A stretch of DNA of 64,000 nt, taken from positions 96,794,559 to 96,858,558 of the forward strand of contig OY720639.1 in NCBI GenBank assembly GCA_963169105.1, written 5' to 3'. Source of the DNA: Ceriagrion tenellum. Its lineage: Eukaryota; Arthropoda; Insecta; Odonata; Coenagrionidae. The notes beneath the pieces are model-generated. The model did no database searches and had not been told where the DNA came from. It saw only the letters and a list, made by a program, of their open reading frames with translations. A program made the position numbers and the translations under genes. Shown here piece by piece: positions 12,150 to 23,101 of this stretch. Positions within the stretch are counted from its first letter, which is position 1, and the number at the start of each line of letters is the position of its first letter.

Positions 12150-12560
12150 CATCTACATCTACGTAATACCCTGCGAGCCACCACGAGGGTGTGTGGCAGG
12201 GGGCGAAGATCACCAAACATGCACTATTGCCATGTAAGTAGGATATATAAGGTAGACATGCTAGAAAATAGGGTCATAGTTTATTAGTAACTACAGTAGA
12301 TTATTAGTTATTGCAAGTAATTGCAGTAGTTATTACAATAGAATATTAGTTACTACGGTATAGTACAGGTTAAAATCTACATAATACGGAAGGGATTATT
12401 GGTAGTTATTACATGCATCATGCACTACAGACTATTCTAACTATGTTTCACCTACCTATCCCTTTTGCTACGTTGCCTATAGTTCTCTCTTATGGTACGC
12501 GGGAAAAATGACATTTTAAATCTATCGGTACGACAATCTATCTCTCTAATTTTGTTAATA
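12150..12560 (-). mobile_element. Non-LTR retrotransposon 3' end, copy C
   Basis: The left edge (ATCTACATCTACGTAATACC, then CTGCGAGCC and GGGTGTGTGGCAGGGGG) matches the tail seen at about 21400-21450. The right part (AATCTATCTCTCTAATTTTGTT) matches the position encoding the last residues of the reverse transcriptase in the other copies. It is shorter and more decayed than the copies at 4458 and 20985. Confidence 0.55.
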
Positions 12561-12583
12561 TGGGTCTAATTTTGTTATTATGG

Positions 12584-13325
12584 ATTAATGAGGATAATTT
12601 GATTTCAATGAAATCATCAAACAAGTACTTGTACTGGGTGTCCCTGAATACTGAGGAAGTACTGAGCTATCATTGGAGCCATCCCTTAAAAGGGACGGAA
12701 AAAATGATCGTGTGATTCAGGCATTAGATGAAGAGTAGGAAAGGAAAGGGCCATATGAAGCACTATGCAGAAAGTCTTGACCAAAGAGATGGGGTACACC
12801 CTGAGGCATACTGGGTTTGTGAAGAACATAATTGGGGGTCAAATAGAGGAAAAAGTCCCCAGAGGAAGACTTAGGAATTGATACATTGACCAAATGAAGA
12901 GGAAAAAATCTAGGAAGAGGTTCTACCGGGAAGTAAGGGGCCTAGCATTCGATAGGGAATGATGGAGGGCTACTGTCAATTAATCTTAGGATTGAATAAC
13001 CAATTAATGAAATGAATAGGAGAGAATAAGGTCAATGCTCTGAAGTCCGCGAAATCAGCTTGGCTTGGCCCAAGTCCGTCAACATTCATCGCAGGATTAG
13101 GTGGCCATATCTCGGCTGAGAATTGCTCATTGTTCTTATGCACACTCCCATATCTCCCCAAAAGAGAAGATTCATCCTTGATGTGATATAGGCGATTCTT
13201 CCCTTAATGTCGGAGATGCCCAGGCGGAGTTTGACATTTTAGTAGACGAGGGACTTACCATTCAGGGACACCCAGTACAAGTACTTGTTTGATGATTTCA
13301 TTGAAATCAAATTATCCTCATTAAT
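12584..13325. mobile_element. 742-bp segment with perfect 66-bp inverted repeats
   Basis: Bases 12584-12649 and 13260-13325 are exact reverse complements over 66 bases. Between them lies a decayed retrotransposon tail (about 12690-12990) and unrecognised sequence. Flanks (TATGG on the left, GGGG on the right) show no clear target-site duplication. It could be a DNA transposon that captured a LINE fragment, or an inverted duplication. Perfect arms suggest recent origin or arm homogenisation. Confidence 0.65.
12690..12990 (+). pseudogene. Non-LTR reverse transcriptase tail remnant
   Basis: With stops and frameshifts, the plus strand encodes LRHTGFVKNIIGGQIEEKVP, RGRLRN and YIDQMKRKK. This matches the C-terminal region of RTE-type endonuclease/reverse-transcriptase ORFs (general form RW.GH.LRH...RGR.R..W). 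A related copy is at 16590-16980. It lies inside the inverted-repeat segment and is non-functional. Confidence 0.6.
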
Positions 13326-13423
13326 GGGGTTTTAGGGGATCTGGTTGGTGAGGCGGCTAGAGGGTAAACAAGCTGGTAATTTGTCTCAAAACAACTCTAT
13401 TATCGAGTAATTACGTCTCCAAG

Positions 13424-13468
13424 CGGTTCATTGTTCATCCGCCATCTTGGCGGATGAACAATGAACCG
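13424..13468. repeat. Perfect 21-bp hairpin
   Basis: Bases 13424-13444 and 13448-13468 are exact reverse complements separated by only TCT. It sits about 100 bases right of the 66-bp inverted-repeat segment. Part of the arm (TCAATGAACC) recurs just downstream. Cruciform or fold-back remnant; no transcript evidence. Confidence 0.6.
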
Positions 13469-13664
13469 TCAATGAACCATCATAACTCCATGCCATAAGT
13501 TATCAAACCAATAAATTAATCGAATGTTTCTGCAACACTTATAGAATGGTTGCCATGGCTTATGGGTCCCACAACTTTACAAAATACATATGTATTGCTC
13601 CTACAACTGGCCATAAGTGGAGAACAGGATGATGGATCAGTCAACTGCAGAGGCGTTCTCGTAA

Positions 13665-14141
13665 GGGGTCATTCAACAAGCACGTGGTCGTTTTAGAGTC
13701 TTGGCCACGGTTGGTCACGTGGGGAGAGGGAGGTGGTCTGGCGGCGTACCACGTGGCCGATTTGGATGAACAAAAACCCGATGACCAATGCTGATTTTCA
13801 CTCTGTGGTCGCCCGCCCATTGTGCCTTGACGACTATGTTTAGCTTTGTCAACGAATTCGGGCAGGGAGGCTGGGGGTCGGACACAGTAGACGAAGGCAG
13901 TCGTATCCCAGCCCACAACGCAACAAAGTAGACGAATGTAAGCTTCGTATCCTTGCCCGCCTGATCAGACTTCAGCAGAGTTAGAGGTGAAAATATTCAA
14001 AAATAGAGAAAAGGAGAATTTCTGTATACGACCACGTGACCCCCTGGGGGGGGGGTCAAGACCATGGCCACGTCTGGTCACAAGGGGGAGGGGGTGTCGA
14101 AAAAAGGCCTAAAATTGGCCACGCGGTTGTTGAATGGCCCC
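13665..14141. mobile_element. PIF/Harbinger-like MITE with TAA duplication
   Basis: The left end GGGGTCATTCAACAAGCACG and the reverse complement of the right end (GGGGCCATTCAACAACCGCG) form TIRs of about 23 bases. They are flanked by TAA at 13662-13664 and 14142-14144, the 3-bp target-site duplication typical of PIF/Harbinger. The interior is GC-rich with repeated CCACGTGG words and encodes no transposase, so it would be a non-autonomous copy. Confidence 0.6.
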
Positions 14142-15489
14142 TAATCATTAGAATTAAATAATGAAAACAATCAAGCGTTCGGGTTAAACATTCAAAATAG
14201 CTCAAGTGTTCCACAGCCTTTTGGACCAGTAAAACAGGTTTTATCGGAAGGGAACAGAACCCAATTTAAGAGCTAGAGAGGTCATTTTAAGGGACCCAAA
14301 CGATCCTTTTAGTCTTCCCGGGAAACAACCACGAGGGGCAGCTGTCCCCTACCCTCTTGTTCCCAAGAAACCTGGAACATTCTGATGATTCCGAGAACTT
14401 GGTAATGACAAAAAAAACCATTTATGCCACTGGCCGAGGAAAGTTTTTCTCGGCAAGGAAAACGAGAACGCTCCCAAATATTCGTTCTCCCGCCGCCGTG
14501 GAGACATCCGAGCGCATTTTACACCCATTACTTACACACTACCGTAACCGATCCAATCGATGCGAGGTAAGAAAAAAATCATCCGCCGTAAACTCGTTAT
14601 ATCGCACCATCATCACAGTTTTCGCTGGCGTGCTCGACACATTCGCCACGGCGTTTACATCATGTTTCAGCTCTGAATAGAGTCGCCGGACGAAAAGGAA
14701 AGTGTAGGCTAATTCCGTCGATGGGAGTCGTTCAATCGGCAACGCTGATGTGGAGATACCGAGAAGCTAGAGGATGGTTGCGTGCTTGGGGAGGAGCGGG
14801 ATCTGGGGGGGGGGATGCGGGGGAGGGGAGAGAGAAGAAGTGGATTGTGGGATCGCGAAAGAAAGGAGAGTACGTATGGCTCACGAGAACCGGAGAGAAA
14901 CGTGAAAGTTATTGGCGGCAGTGGGGAAGAGAAGGGGGAAACCGGCGGATGGAAGCGAGGGTGTAGGCCATTGCAGCATCGATTACAGAAGGGTATTTGG
15001 ATATTAATATTAGTGAATAATCTAAAGTATATATCGAAATACATTTATGCTAACAATATGGTAGCGGAGGCATTACTTGGATAGTTTGTCCGAGATTTTC
15101 CCATACAATACCTACCAAATCAATGTCAAGAGGTACATTGCCGCATGTGAAGCGATTTCAACATCTGCTGGTTGCCACTGACGGGTATAGAACATAGATT
15201 ACAGAAAACAATACCTACCGTCCTATCGCAAGATGTTCGCCTGTTCTCCGTGAACCATAGCCCATCCATATGGCAATCAAACGAGATCCGAAAAGGTGCG
15301 TAAACGAGTGCAGAGTTAGAAATTTTCAGTCGCATTCTGAGTGAACAAAATAGCCCTATGGACGTAGAATTGCGTTGTGCTACGATATCATCAACGTCAC
15401 ATCATTCGCCATTACTGCACTCTCGTAACAACACACGTCTTGAATAATAAAGATCATATTTTGCCTCCTAATGACAACCAAAAGAATCG
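14142..15489. other. Intergenic, includes G-rich tract
   Basis: No gene recognised. Bases about 14788-14835 contain several G runs (up to ten G) that could form a G-quadruplex. Open frames of 60-111 codons on both strands around 14350-15080 follow from the low-complexity purine-rich composition and show no domain. Confidence 0.4.
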
Positions 15490-15660
15490 CGAGGAACGCT
15501 ACAGACCCGCTTCTTCAGATCGATCTGAAATCTTAGACTGGCTGAGCAAGCGGGCCGAGTCGGTCTGCTTCTCAGATCGATCCCACTAGCCCGTAGCGTT
15601 TACCAGACCTAGCAGATCCGGCCAGATCGATCTCAGATCGAATGGTAAACGCAGTGGCAG
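15490..15660. repeat. AGATCGATCT-rich inverted repeat
   Basis: Three copies of the palindrome-like word CAGATCGATC occur here, with inverted pairs (GTAGCGTTTACCAGA against AATGGTAAACGC). It looks like a small fold-back element; ends are not sharp and no coding sequence is present. Confidence 0.35.
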
Positions 15661-15838
15661 TAAACTGATTCCCCTACTAATTACGCACAAACTGCTTCGC
15701 TAATCCAACTTAACGTGGCCGATTATGCTTCCCAAGCCTTCAGTATTTGGTTTAAATTTGGGCTTAGCCAAGCGGACAATGATACTTGATGCACGCGCAA
15801 GGGTACTTTATCGCATTGTTTGCACCATTGAGGTAGAT

Positions 15839-16280
15839 GGAGAGGGCGCCTGCAATTGTAGCCAATGCTAGAGGCTAGGCGTGGTCTGTCCGCCATCTTT
15901 GCTAGCCCATATTTCCGTCGGATACGAACTAATTTTGCAATTTTACGATGTTTTCCGTCGATAACTTGCTAGAAATCAATGTTTACTTGCTTCTTCAATG
16001 CGCATTCTCTTTATACATATTGTTTATTGTTTTTATTATTATATTGTTTATTTAGTTAAATTAACAGTAATACGTATTCCCGGAGAAAAATATGGAAAAA
16101 CCGAGTAGAATCCATAGGAATAAGTAGCCGATATGTTTCAAGAATGAATTATCTTGAATTTCGAATAAGTGGCAGTTACTCTTGCTTTGCACCCAGTAAT
16201 TCGTCCGATCCATCGTGCTATTCAAAGGATGATAGTAAGGAAAGAGTAGGTAGAAACGATGTGGTTGTTATTCCCGTTGT
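15839..16280 (+). mobile_element. TIR element family M, copy 1
   Basis: Starts TGAGGTAGATGGAGAGGGCG and aligns through its length with 28422-28896 (shared: AATGCTAG, CTAATTTTGCAATTTTAC, GAGTAGAATCCATAG, AATTCGTCC, GTGCTATTCAAAG). The right TIR is badly decayed (CAATATCCTCTC near 16310), so the end is approximate. Non-coding, non-autonomous. Confidence 0.6.
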
Positions 16281-16430
16281 CTAGCTACAGTTCGAAGACG
16301 CTATACAATATCCTCTCAATCTTCCGCTCTCCTCAATACCCTCTCAATCTTCCTCAATGGTATCAACGGTACAGTAAGGACAACCTGCTCCCTAAATCCT
16401 CCACGAGAGATTCACATCGGAAGAGAACGC

Positions 16431-16530
16431 CTGGGTAGCTAAAACCGTTGCAGAACTCGGTGCAAAATCGAGGGGTCTGTGTTCGAACCCCAGTTCACCG
16501 TGAAATTCCCACAAATCGGCGACCATCGGC
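16431..16530 (+). repeat. Possible tRNA-derived SINE fragment
   Basis: GTGTTCGAACCCC is a good box B, preceded about 50 bases upstream by GGGTAGCTAAAACCGTTGCA, a weak box A. No cloverleaf closes. Probably a SINE piece. Confidence 0.4.
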
Positions 16531-16589
16531 GGGTGAATCTATTAAAGTTATTGAACGGCCAGTTTAGCGGTTCTTCAAATTAGCCTTCG

Positions 16590-16980
16590 GTATTCTCCTG
16601 CATGGACCACTGGGAAAGCTGACCAGAAAAAAATAGAAGCTTTCGGTGCTGGAGGAGGATGCTGAAGATAAAATGGACGGACAAAATAAAAAAAATGAAT
16701 TGTACAGAAGAGTAGAAGATGAAAGGACCATATGGAACACCGAACAGATAAGAAGAACCAGATGGATTGGACACACCCTAAGACACAATGTGTTTATGAA
16801 GAACATAACTTAGGTAAACTAGAGGGAAAAGTCCCCAGAAGAAGACCAAGGAATAAGTTCATGGACCAAATAAAGAGACTGTACATAGGGAAATATATCA
16901 GGAGGTAAGGGAACTAGCATTAGATACGGAAGGTTAGAGAGTTGCAGTCACTCAATCTTAGGATTGAACGACCAATGATG
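16590..16980 (+). pseudogene. Non-LTR reverse transcriptase tail remnant
   Basis: Across frameshifts the plus strand encodes WTDKIKKMN, RRVEDERTIWN, RRTRWIGHTLRHNVF, LEGKVPRRRPRNK and FMDQIKR. This is the C-terminal part of an RTE-type retrotransposon polyprotein and the same family as 12690-12990, here extending further upstream. It is inactive. Confidence 0.65.
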
Positions 16981-18640
16981 ATAAGATGATTCTCCTCCGC
17001 TATCGAGCCGCATGGCTCCATCTATTCTATACGTACCTCTTTGGCGTAGAGAGAGAAAAGAAGAGGCGAAAGAAAAAGAGCGAAGCGAATCAGTCCGGTA
17101 GTTGTTGGATGAACGTCCGGTCAAAGTCTAGAATAGACTATGGTCCGGGCCGGTTCACGCGCGTCCTTTCGCGAAAAAATGTTGTTCGTTCATGGGACGA
17201 TTTTCCTAGAAATACCGACGAACGAGACGAAGATAAAACATCTTTACCAACGCGGCGTCGAAGGAGACGCTCACCAGCGCCCCCCTCTGAGCTACATGAA
17301 TGCTCTCTCTTAAAAATCACTCCCACTGGGAGGTTTATTATGCCGAGCGCGGACGGCGGCTCAGAGTTTTCCTGTTTCACTGTCAGTATTAAATACTATC
17401 CGCTTCCTCAAATAAACTTTACTTTTTACAACCCCTTTTTCTGCATGGAAATTTTCATTCATACAAAAAATTCATGGACACAACTTTCCTTTGAATGTTT
17501 CTGTAGACAGTGCATTTCCAGATCGACTCGATCGACGGAAATGGTAGAAACTTCGCGATTTTTTCTTGGATAAGTTCAAACGAGCTTGCTTTCGTGAATG
17601 GCGATGATAATCATAAACTACCCATACTTATTAAATTACTGAGTTTCAAATAGCTCGGAAAGAGAAACACTAACGTAGTCCTACCACATCTAACATTAGA
17701 ACCTCAACTCAAGGGGGCGACGTCATGGCAACTCATTCTGGTCAATTAAGCTTGTAAACTGATCCACGCTCTTTCAACTAGCGGTGACATAGAGAGCAGA
17801 TATTTGATGGCAAAATATCTCTCAAAAGTAACATAAAATTTTATTAGCTAAGATTTGTCTCAATACGCCGACCACGGAATTTTCCACACGGCCTGCTAAG
17901 CCAGTCTCGTCATTGACCACATAAGCTTATAGTCGTGGGGTTCGGAAGAGATGCACATGGATAATCTGAAGTTTTCACAACGTATGAGGTCCACTTAGTA
18001 TTTTTTATCTTTCTATAAGCACCAATGGAGGGAGTGGGGTATGGAAATAGATTTCAAAGAAAGGAATAGAAATGTACACCTTCTACTTACTATTCAGAAT
18101 CATTCGCGCGAAGAAGAGTAACTTTGAGCATCATATCTTATGACTTACAATCAGATTTTTCTCACGAGGTAGAGCGGTAAGTACACATTTGGTGACAAGT
18201 GACCGCACTCTTTTCAGCGATTCGACGCCGCAAAATAATTTTATTCCTATACATAATTCTCAACCTTGGTTTCCGAAGTCAGGAGACCGCGAGGCATTTA
18301 AAAAAAACCACGAAGTTAACTTGACACGAAAAAATTATAAAGCAAAAATTCCAAATTCATGCGCAGCTTTTTATATTAAGCATAAAGAGGCAAAAGAGTC
18401 GTGTTCCTCGCAAAAACTACACCTTCGGAAGATTTTTCTTAAATGGTACGTTTAGTCACTGTACGTCGTCGTTGTAAAGTCGTTTTACGAAATTTTCGAT
18501 CAACTGAAAAATGAAGTGCATAAAGTTACTATATCACCTTTTCGTTACATTTCCTCAGCCGATTCTTTCCGTTTCCACGGCATGGGGAGTAATATATTTA
18601 TTCGTGAGTACATTATTGAACGTGTATTAAGTGAGACTAA
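16981..18640. other. Intergenic, unrecognised open frame
   Basis: An open frame of 195 codons on the plus strand (16986-17573) starts at the edge of the retrotransposon remnant. It contains a basic run (RREKKRRKKK type, then RRRRRR) but no domain, and lacks evident splice or polyadenylation context. I regard it as probably fortuitous. The rest, to 18640, shows nothing recognisable. Confidence 0.3.
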
Positions 18641-19164
18641 ATTCCGTATTCTGTATAGATGAATCAAGGCACAAGTTTCAAGAATTAAGGAAGGTTCTTG
18701 GGATAAAAAATGAATAGAATATTAACACCATAATTTGCTAAAACTTCACGTAAGTATAAACCGAGGAAAAAAATAAATCGTGCAACAGAGAGAAATAGTA
18801 TATGTGCCTGAGCAGAAATAACCTTCCATTGAATAAGTGATAAAATGATGACAATCGCTGCTCATTAAGCTCACAAGCGTATTTTAGATGCATGCATATT
18901 TTGATATTCCTTCTGGATCATTGTTGTACATCACGGTAATGCCTTCACTAGTAATAATAACCCGTTGAGGATCGACTTTTGCCAAGTCATTCGGAAGCAT
19001 TTAGGATATACTCCGATGAAGAAATAACAAACGGCCACTATCGCCTCTATGGCAAATATGTCAAGTATTTGAATTGAGGTCGTAACGGAAAAATAGGAAC
19101 ATTATTCACAACATTATCTTAAGGACGAAGCCGGAGATTTTCAAGTGCCATGACATTTTACCTG
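18641..19164 (+). repeat. Long direct repeat, copy 1
   Basis: About 524 bases align, with scattered substitutions and small indels, to 24598-25123 in the same orientation. Shared phrases include CCTTCCATTGAA, GCTCATTAAGCTCACAA, TTAGGATATACTCCGATGA and AGTGCCATGACATTTTACCT. No coding capacity. Old transposon or segmental duplication. Confidence 0.75.
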
Positions 19165-19987
19165 GCACCTTAACATTTCCTGAGCTAATTCTTCCGTTTT
19201 TCTTAGACAATCAATGAAAAGAAGCTACTCTTGACGTGCGAAGAAAAAATATATGTATATTGGCTTTATTTGTTTAAATCACTGGTCTCACGTCTTCTCA
19301 TCTGACTTTCCCTCATTATCACTTACAAAAAAGTAGAAACGTAGCACGTGGTGCCAATTTTCAATTAATAATTAAATTTATCCGTTTATTTTCAAAGTAG
19401 TTATTTAACCGTAGAGAGTGCTAAGAATATTTCTGAGAAACTGAGAATCTCTAAACACCAATTTTCTCCGCGAGAAAATTTTGTAACAACTTTCCCAGCC
19501 AATTTTTCTAGTCACTTACAGCATTTTATTTCCACCATTTTGTTGACAATAATACTCAAAATCAATAACAACCAAATAAACAGCATTTTTGTACAAAATT
19601 AACATTCTTTTCATATAAATGAATTACTACATGCAAATCATTCAACACCAATTGTAACCATGGTAGCATTAGCGTTGCAAAAGGATTATTCACTTTCACG
19701 CACCCGTGACAGTATCGAGAACAACTCACTGTTACCGTCGTGGAACACACGTATTGAATGATGTCCAAAATAGCCTCTCTATTTTGAAAGTTGGATAATA
19801 TCAAGATGGAATATTACATCAAAGAGAAAGTGTTATGGTACGCAAACTGAGCGAAGCGACTGCATAATTAAGAGGCTAACGTAAATTCTATTTAATTAAC
19901 AATGCCGATGTTTGGAACGAGATTGAGAGATAGAGATTGAAAGTGGAAAACATCCATTTGGCAATATCAGGAAAAGAAGAGAATTAA
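19165..19987. other. Intergenic, nothing recognised
   Basis: AT-rich sequence with one 80-codon frame on the minus strand that shows no domain. No repeat detected. Confidence 0.4.
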
Positions 19988-20002
19988 CCCTTACTAGGGA
20001 TT

Positions 20003-20342
20003 GGGCCAAATGCATTCATTCACTGATAATCGAGTACCCGAATGGATACCAGGTACTCATTTGAGTCCGTAATTGCATACGTGAATACCCGGTCGAATGC
20101 CAGAGGCAATGGCGTGGTACTCGGTACTCACCTGCGTATTCCATTTTGGAGCACGTGTTAAGTGGTATCCACCCAGGTTCTCGAGTCTTCATCGCGGCAC
20201 TCAGGATACCGGGTATACCTCAAAAAGAATACCAGGTATTCATTTGAGTACCCAAATATTAACACGAGTACTCATGTACTCGCCCGGGTACCCAGGAATT
20301 CATTCGGGTACTCGATTACCAGTGAATGAATACATTTGGCCC
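20003..20342. mobile_element. Palindromic element with 42-bp inverted repeats
   Basis: Bases 20003-20044 and 20301-20342 are reverse complements over 42 bases with two mismatches, beginning GGGCCAAATG. Weak similarity may extend about 15 bases outward. The interior is built of GAGTACC/GGTACTC words in both orientations, making the whole 340 bases a long imperfect palindrome. It could be a fold-back transposon or MITE; no superfamily is assigned. Confidence 0.65.
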
Positions 20343-20984
20343 ATACCTAACCCTTAATAACTTCACACATATCAGCATTGAGACTGACCTCTTCAATGAT
20401 CATAATCCAGGGTCCTCTTGATAAATTTTAATTCCGAGAGTGAGCTATTAGCATATATTTTCATATTTTCCAGCCAACGCCAGTGGATCGAGATTCCCAG
20501 TGCATAATTACCGAAGCTTCGCGTGATCACGCGAGCGACTGGAGGCCTGGTAGCGAGCAAAGCACGGGAGATTATATCGCTCAGAATCCTCACCCCGCCC
20601 ATCGCGGTATCATTTCGGCGTCGAGGCATAAATTTTCCACTCGGATTTTCTGAATCCTCCAGCCTATGGCTTCGACCTCAGAGCGTTCACAAATGATTCC
20701 GGTTGATCAGTATGCAAATGGGAAGCTGCGCGCCGTCGTCATTGTGAGAACGCGTTCCGAATCCGTGAACGCATTATAAATACTTACACACCGCGGATAA
20801 CTTCCGACAAGGTGCTTGATTCCTGCCGGAAACGGCATAGGTCAAGGGCGCGAAGCCTTTCCCACGAAATGCAACGCGTCGAAAGTTCACAAAAGGGCTC
20901 TGCCGGTCATACAGAGTACGTAGCTGGTGGTGTCAGTGTACCCGCGAGAGAAATCCTTGTCGCTCGCTGCCGGGGAATGTCACT
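20343..20984. other. Intergenic, nothing recognised
   Basis: Short frames on both strands (78 and 80 codons) without recognisable features. Slightly GC-richer at 20460-20960. Confidence 0.35.
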
Positions 20985-21735
20985 ACTTCAATGGAATGAG
21001 TTCGCCACTTTCAAAAATGTCGACAATTATGGCTATTCACCAATCAAATTTTGAAAACTAGGGGGATTTCCTTTTTTCGCTGTTTCTTACAAAAAATACG
21101 TAATTCCATAAAGAGTAAGCCATAATTCAGCGGAAATTAATGAAGAAATAAGTGCTGCGACTGTAAAAACGAAGACAATTCGCTCAAAAGTCAATATTTC
21201 ATGCTCCTTCTGTTATTTTTATGAGATTTCCAACAAATAAAAAAAATTTAAGCGAATTTTTGCAATTCAAGGACGCAAATATTCTCGAACACGAGTGTGT
21301 TATACAGCTGTTTTCAAATTCCATCAAACAAGAAAATAACCTTGAATGATTAGTGAGCCCGCTGTTCCGACAATAAATGAAGTACCAATTTTTTGCAATC
21401 TACATCTACATACTACCCTGCAAGCCGCCGCATGGGCGTGTGGTAGGATGTGTTAGGACACCAGCTGTGCAAAGATGTAAGGGGTAAGGTTTTGGAAGGT
21501 GAAATGGTGGCGTGTGTCATGGGAGTGTATTTAGTGGAGCTCAGTTCTTTATTGTGGTCGCTTATTGTGCGCGGAAAGAACGAGTTTTTATACCTATCTG
21601 TTCGACAATTTATCTCTCTTATTTTATCGCTTCTGTTAGACCTAGAGATGTAGTGAGACGTCATGATATATTCTGTTTCGCTCTGAAACACACCAGTTCT
21701 GAATTTCTCAAACATCTGAATTTCTCAAGCAATCC
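20985..21735 (-). mobile_element. Non-LTR retrotransposon 3' fragment, copy B
   Basis: The minus-strand frame 21413-21715 encodes HYISRSNRSDKIREINCRTD followed by RYKNSFFPRTI, the signature C-terminus of CR1/Jockey-like reverse transcriptases, then a short tail. Left of it (21380-21450) is the 3' end phrase ATCTACATCTACATACTACC. The block also shares about 300 non-coding bases (20985-21290) with copy A at 4458. About 85 bases near 21290-21370 are absent from copy A. Confidence 0.7.
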
Positions 21736-22030
21736 AAATACCGGGGAATAAAATATTCGAGAAATATTGAAACAGTGATATCTGACATCTCAGCATTCTT
21801 AAACGAAAATCACGCATGAAAACTCAGGTAAACCCTGAAACAAAACCATCAAAATTCATGACGTGTGATTAGACTGATAAATAATTAAAGAAAAGGAATT
21901 TCCTCATCAAAACAAAAATGAGCACAGAATAAGGAGAACATGAGAGGTCGTCTTGTCTGATTATCTAAAAAGATCGTTTTCAACAAGCAAGCACATGCAA
22001 AAATGTGAAAATACGATGATTCGGATAGTT
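21736..22030. other. Intergenic, nothing recognised
   Basis: AT-rich spacer between the retrotransposon fragment and a duplicated block; no features. Confidence 0.4.
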
Positions 22031-22292
22031 ATTAGCAAAAACAACCGAATAAGCGGATAGCAAGAATGCACTATCAAAAATCCCAAAGACATATAATAAA
22101 CTGGGGATTTTATTTATCGATAGGTCCGTTACAGTCAATCGAGTTATTAGCAAGTTATATATATATATATATAGTCAAGTCATTAGCAAAAACAACCGAA
22201 TAAACGGATAGCAAGAATGTACTATCAAAAAGCCCAAAGACATATAATAAACTGGGGATTTTATTTATCGATAGGTCCGTTACAGTCAATCG
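22031..22292 (+). repeat. Duplicated 112-bp unit around a (TA)n tract
   Basis: Bases 22031-22142 and 22182-22292 are near-identical direct copies (few mismatches). Between them lie about 40 bases including a (TA)9-like tract at 22156-22172. The units contain TTTATCGATAGG. Recent local duplication, perhaps slippage at the TA tract. Confidence 0.75.
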
Positions 22293-22680
22293 ACCGGCCG
22301 GTTTCAATTGAGGGATTACTCCAATCGAGACGACAGTGAATCAATCGATGAATGTTGTAAACGTAGATTGCGATTATTTTTTACGTGGAATTGGCAATTA
22401 AATCAGCGTTTGTCCATACGTTGGAGAAAATTGAAATAGCCAAAAATTGTAACGTCAGCTTGCGTATCGAAACAAATTACGATCGTAAACGGCTCCATGA
22501 TTACACTAAATGCGTCGCCCTAGATTGTGAATGATATCGTAAGAAATGGGCCATCCAGCTCAAAAATCAAGGTTTTTACGATTCGATCTAGGGCTCACTC
22601 CGGAGTGTCAACTTTTCATGAGACACACCTTATTTTGTAGCTCCTGCGGTCATTTCAAATCTGGTCGTTATGCATATTAT

Positions 22681-23101
22681 CCCTACTCTCTCCTTACTTT
22701 CCTTTGGCTATGGAATGGACGGAATGGACGAATCAGCGTATGTTTTTTAGGAATACCCAACCTATGCTTGAAAATTGAAGGCAAGTAACTCTTGATTGGC
22801 TACATGTTGCTATGGATTCTACTCGATTTTACCATAGTTTTCACCGGCAATACGGAGTTTTATTAAAATAAATAAGTAAACAATATATTGTAGGAAAATA
22901 CATATAGAATACTCTACGCTGATTTCTGGCTAGTTATCGAAGGAAAAAATTGTAAAATTGGAAAATTAATGCGTCAACCCGTAAGCGCCAAAGGAAAAAT
23001 CGGTCTTAGCAAAGATGGCGGTTAGGCCACGCCCATATGTTGCAGAAAAAACAGCTTCTAGCATCGGCCGCAATAGAAAGCGCCCTCTCCATCTACCTCA
23101 A
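22681..23101 (-). mobile_element. TIR element family M, copy 2 (inverted)
   Basis: Reverse complement of family M. The right edge GCCCTCTCCATCTACCTCA is its outer TIR, and GATTCTACTCGATTTTACC, GTAAAATTGG and GGACGAATCAG match the internal phrases of copies 1 and 3. The other TIR is not recognisable, so the copy is truncated or decayed. Confidence 0.6.

Noticed and set aside
16986..17573. 195-codon frame after the retrotransposon remnant
   Set aside because: No recognisable domain; basic low-complexity stretch; frame begins inside the repeat boundary.
4290..17760. Similarity of 4290-4345 and 17710-17765 around GACGTCATG
   Set aside because: Too short and diverged to call a repeat without alignment.
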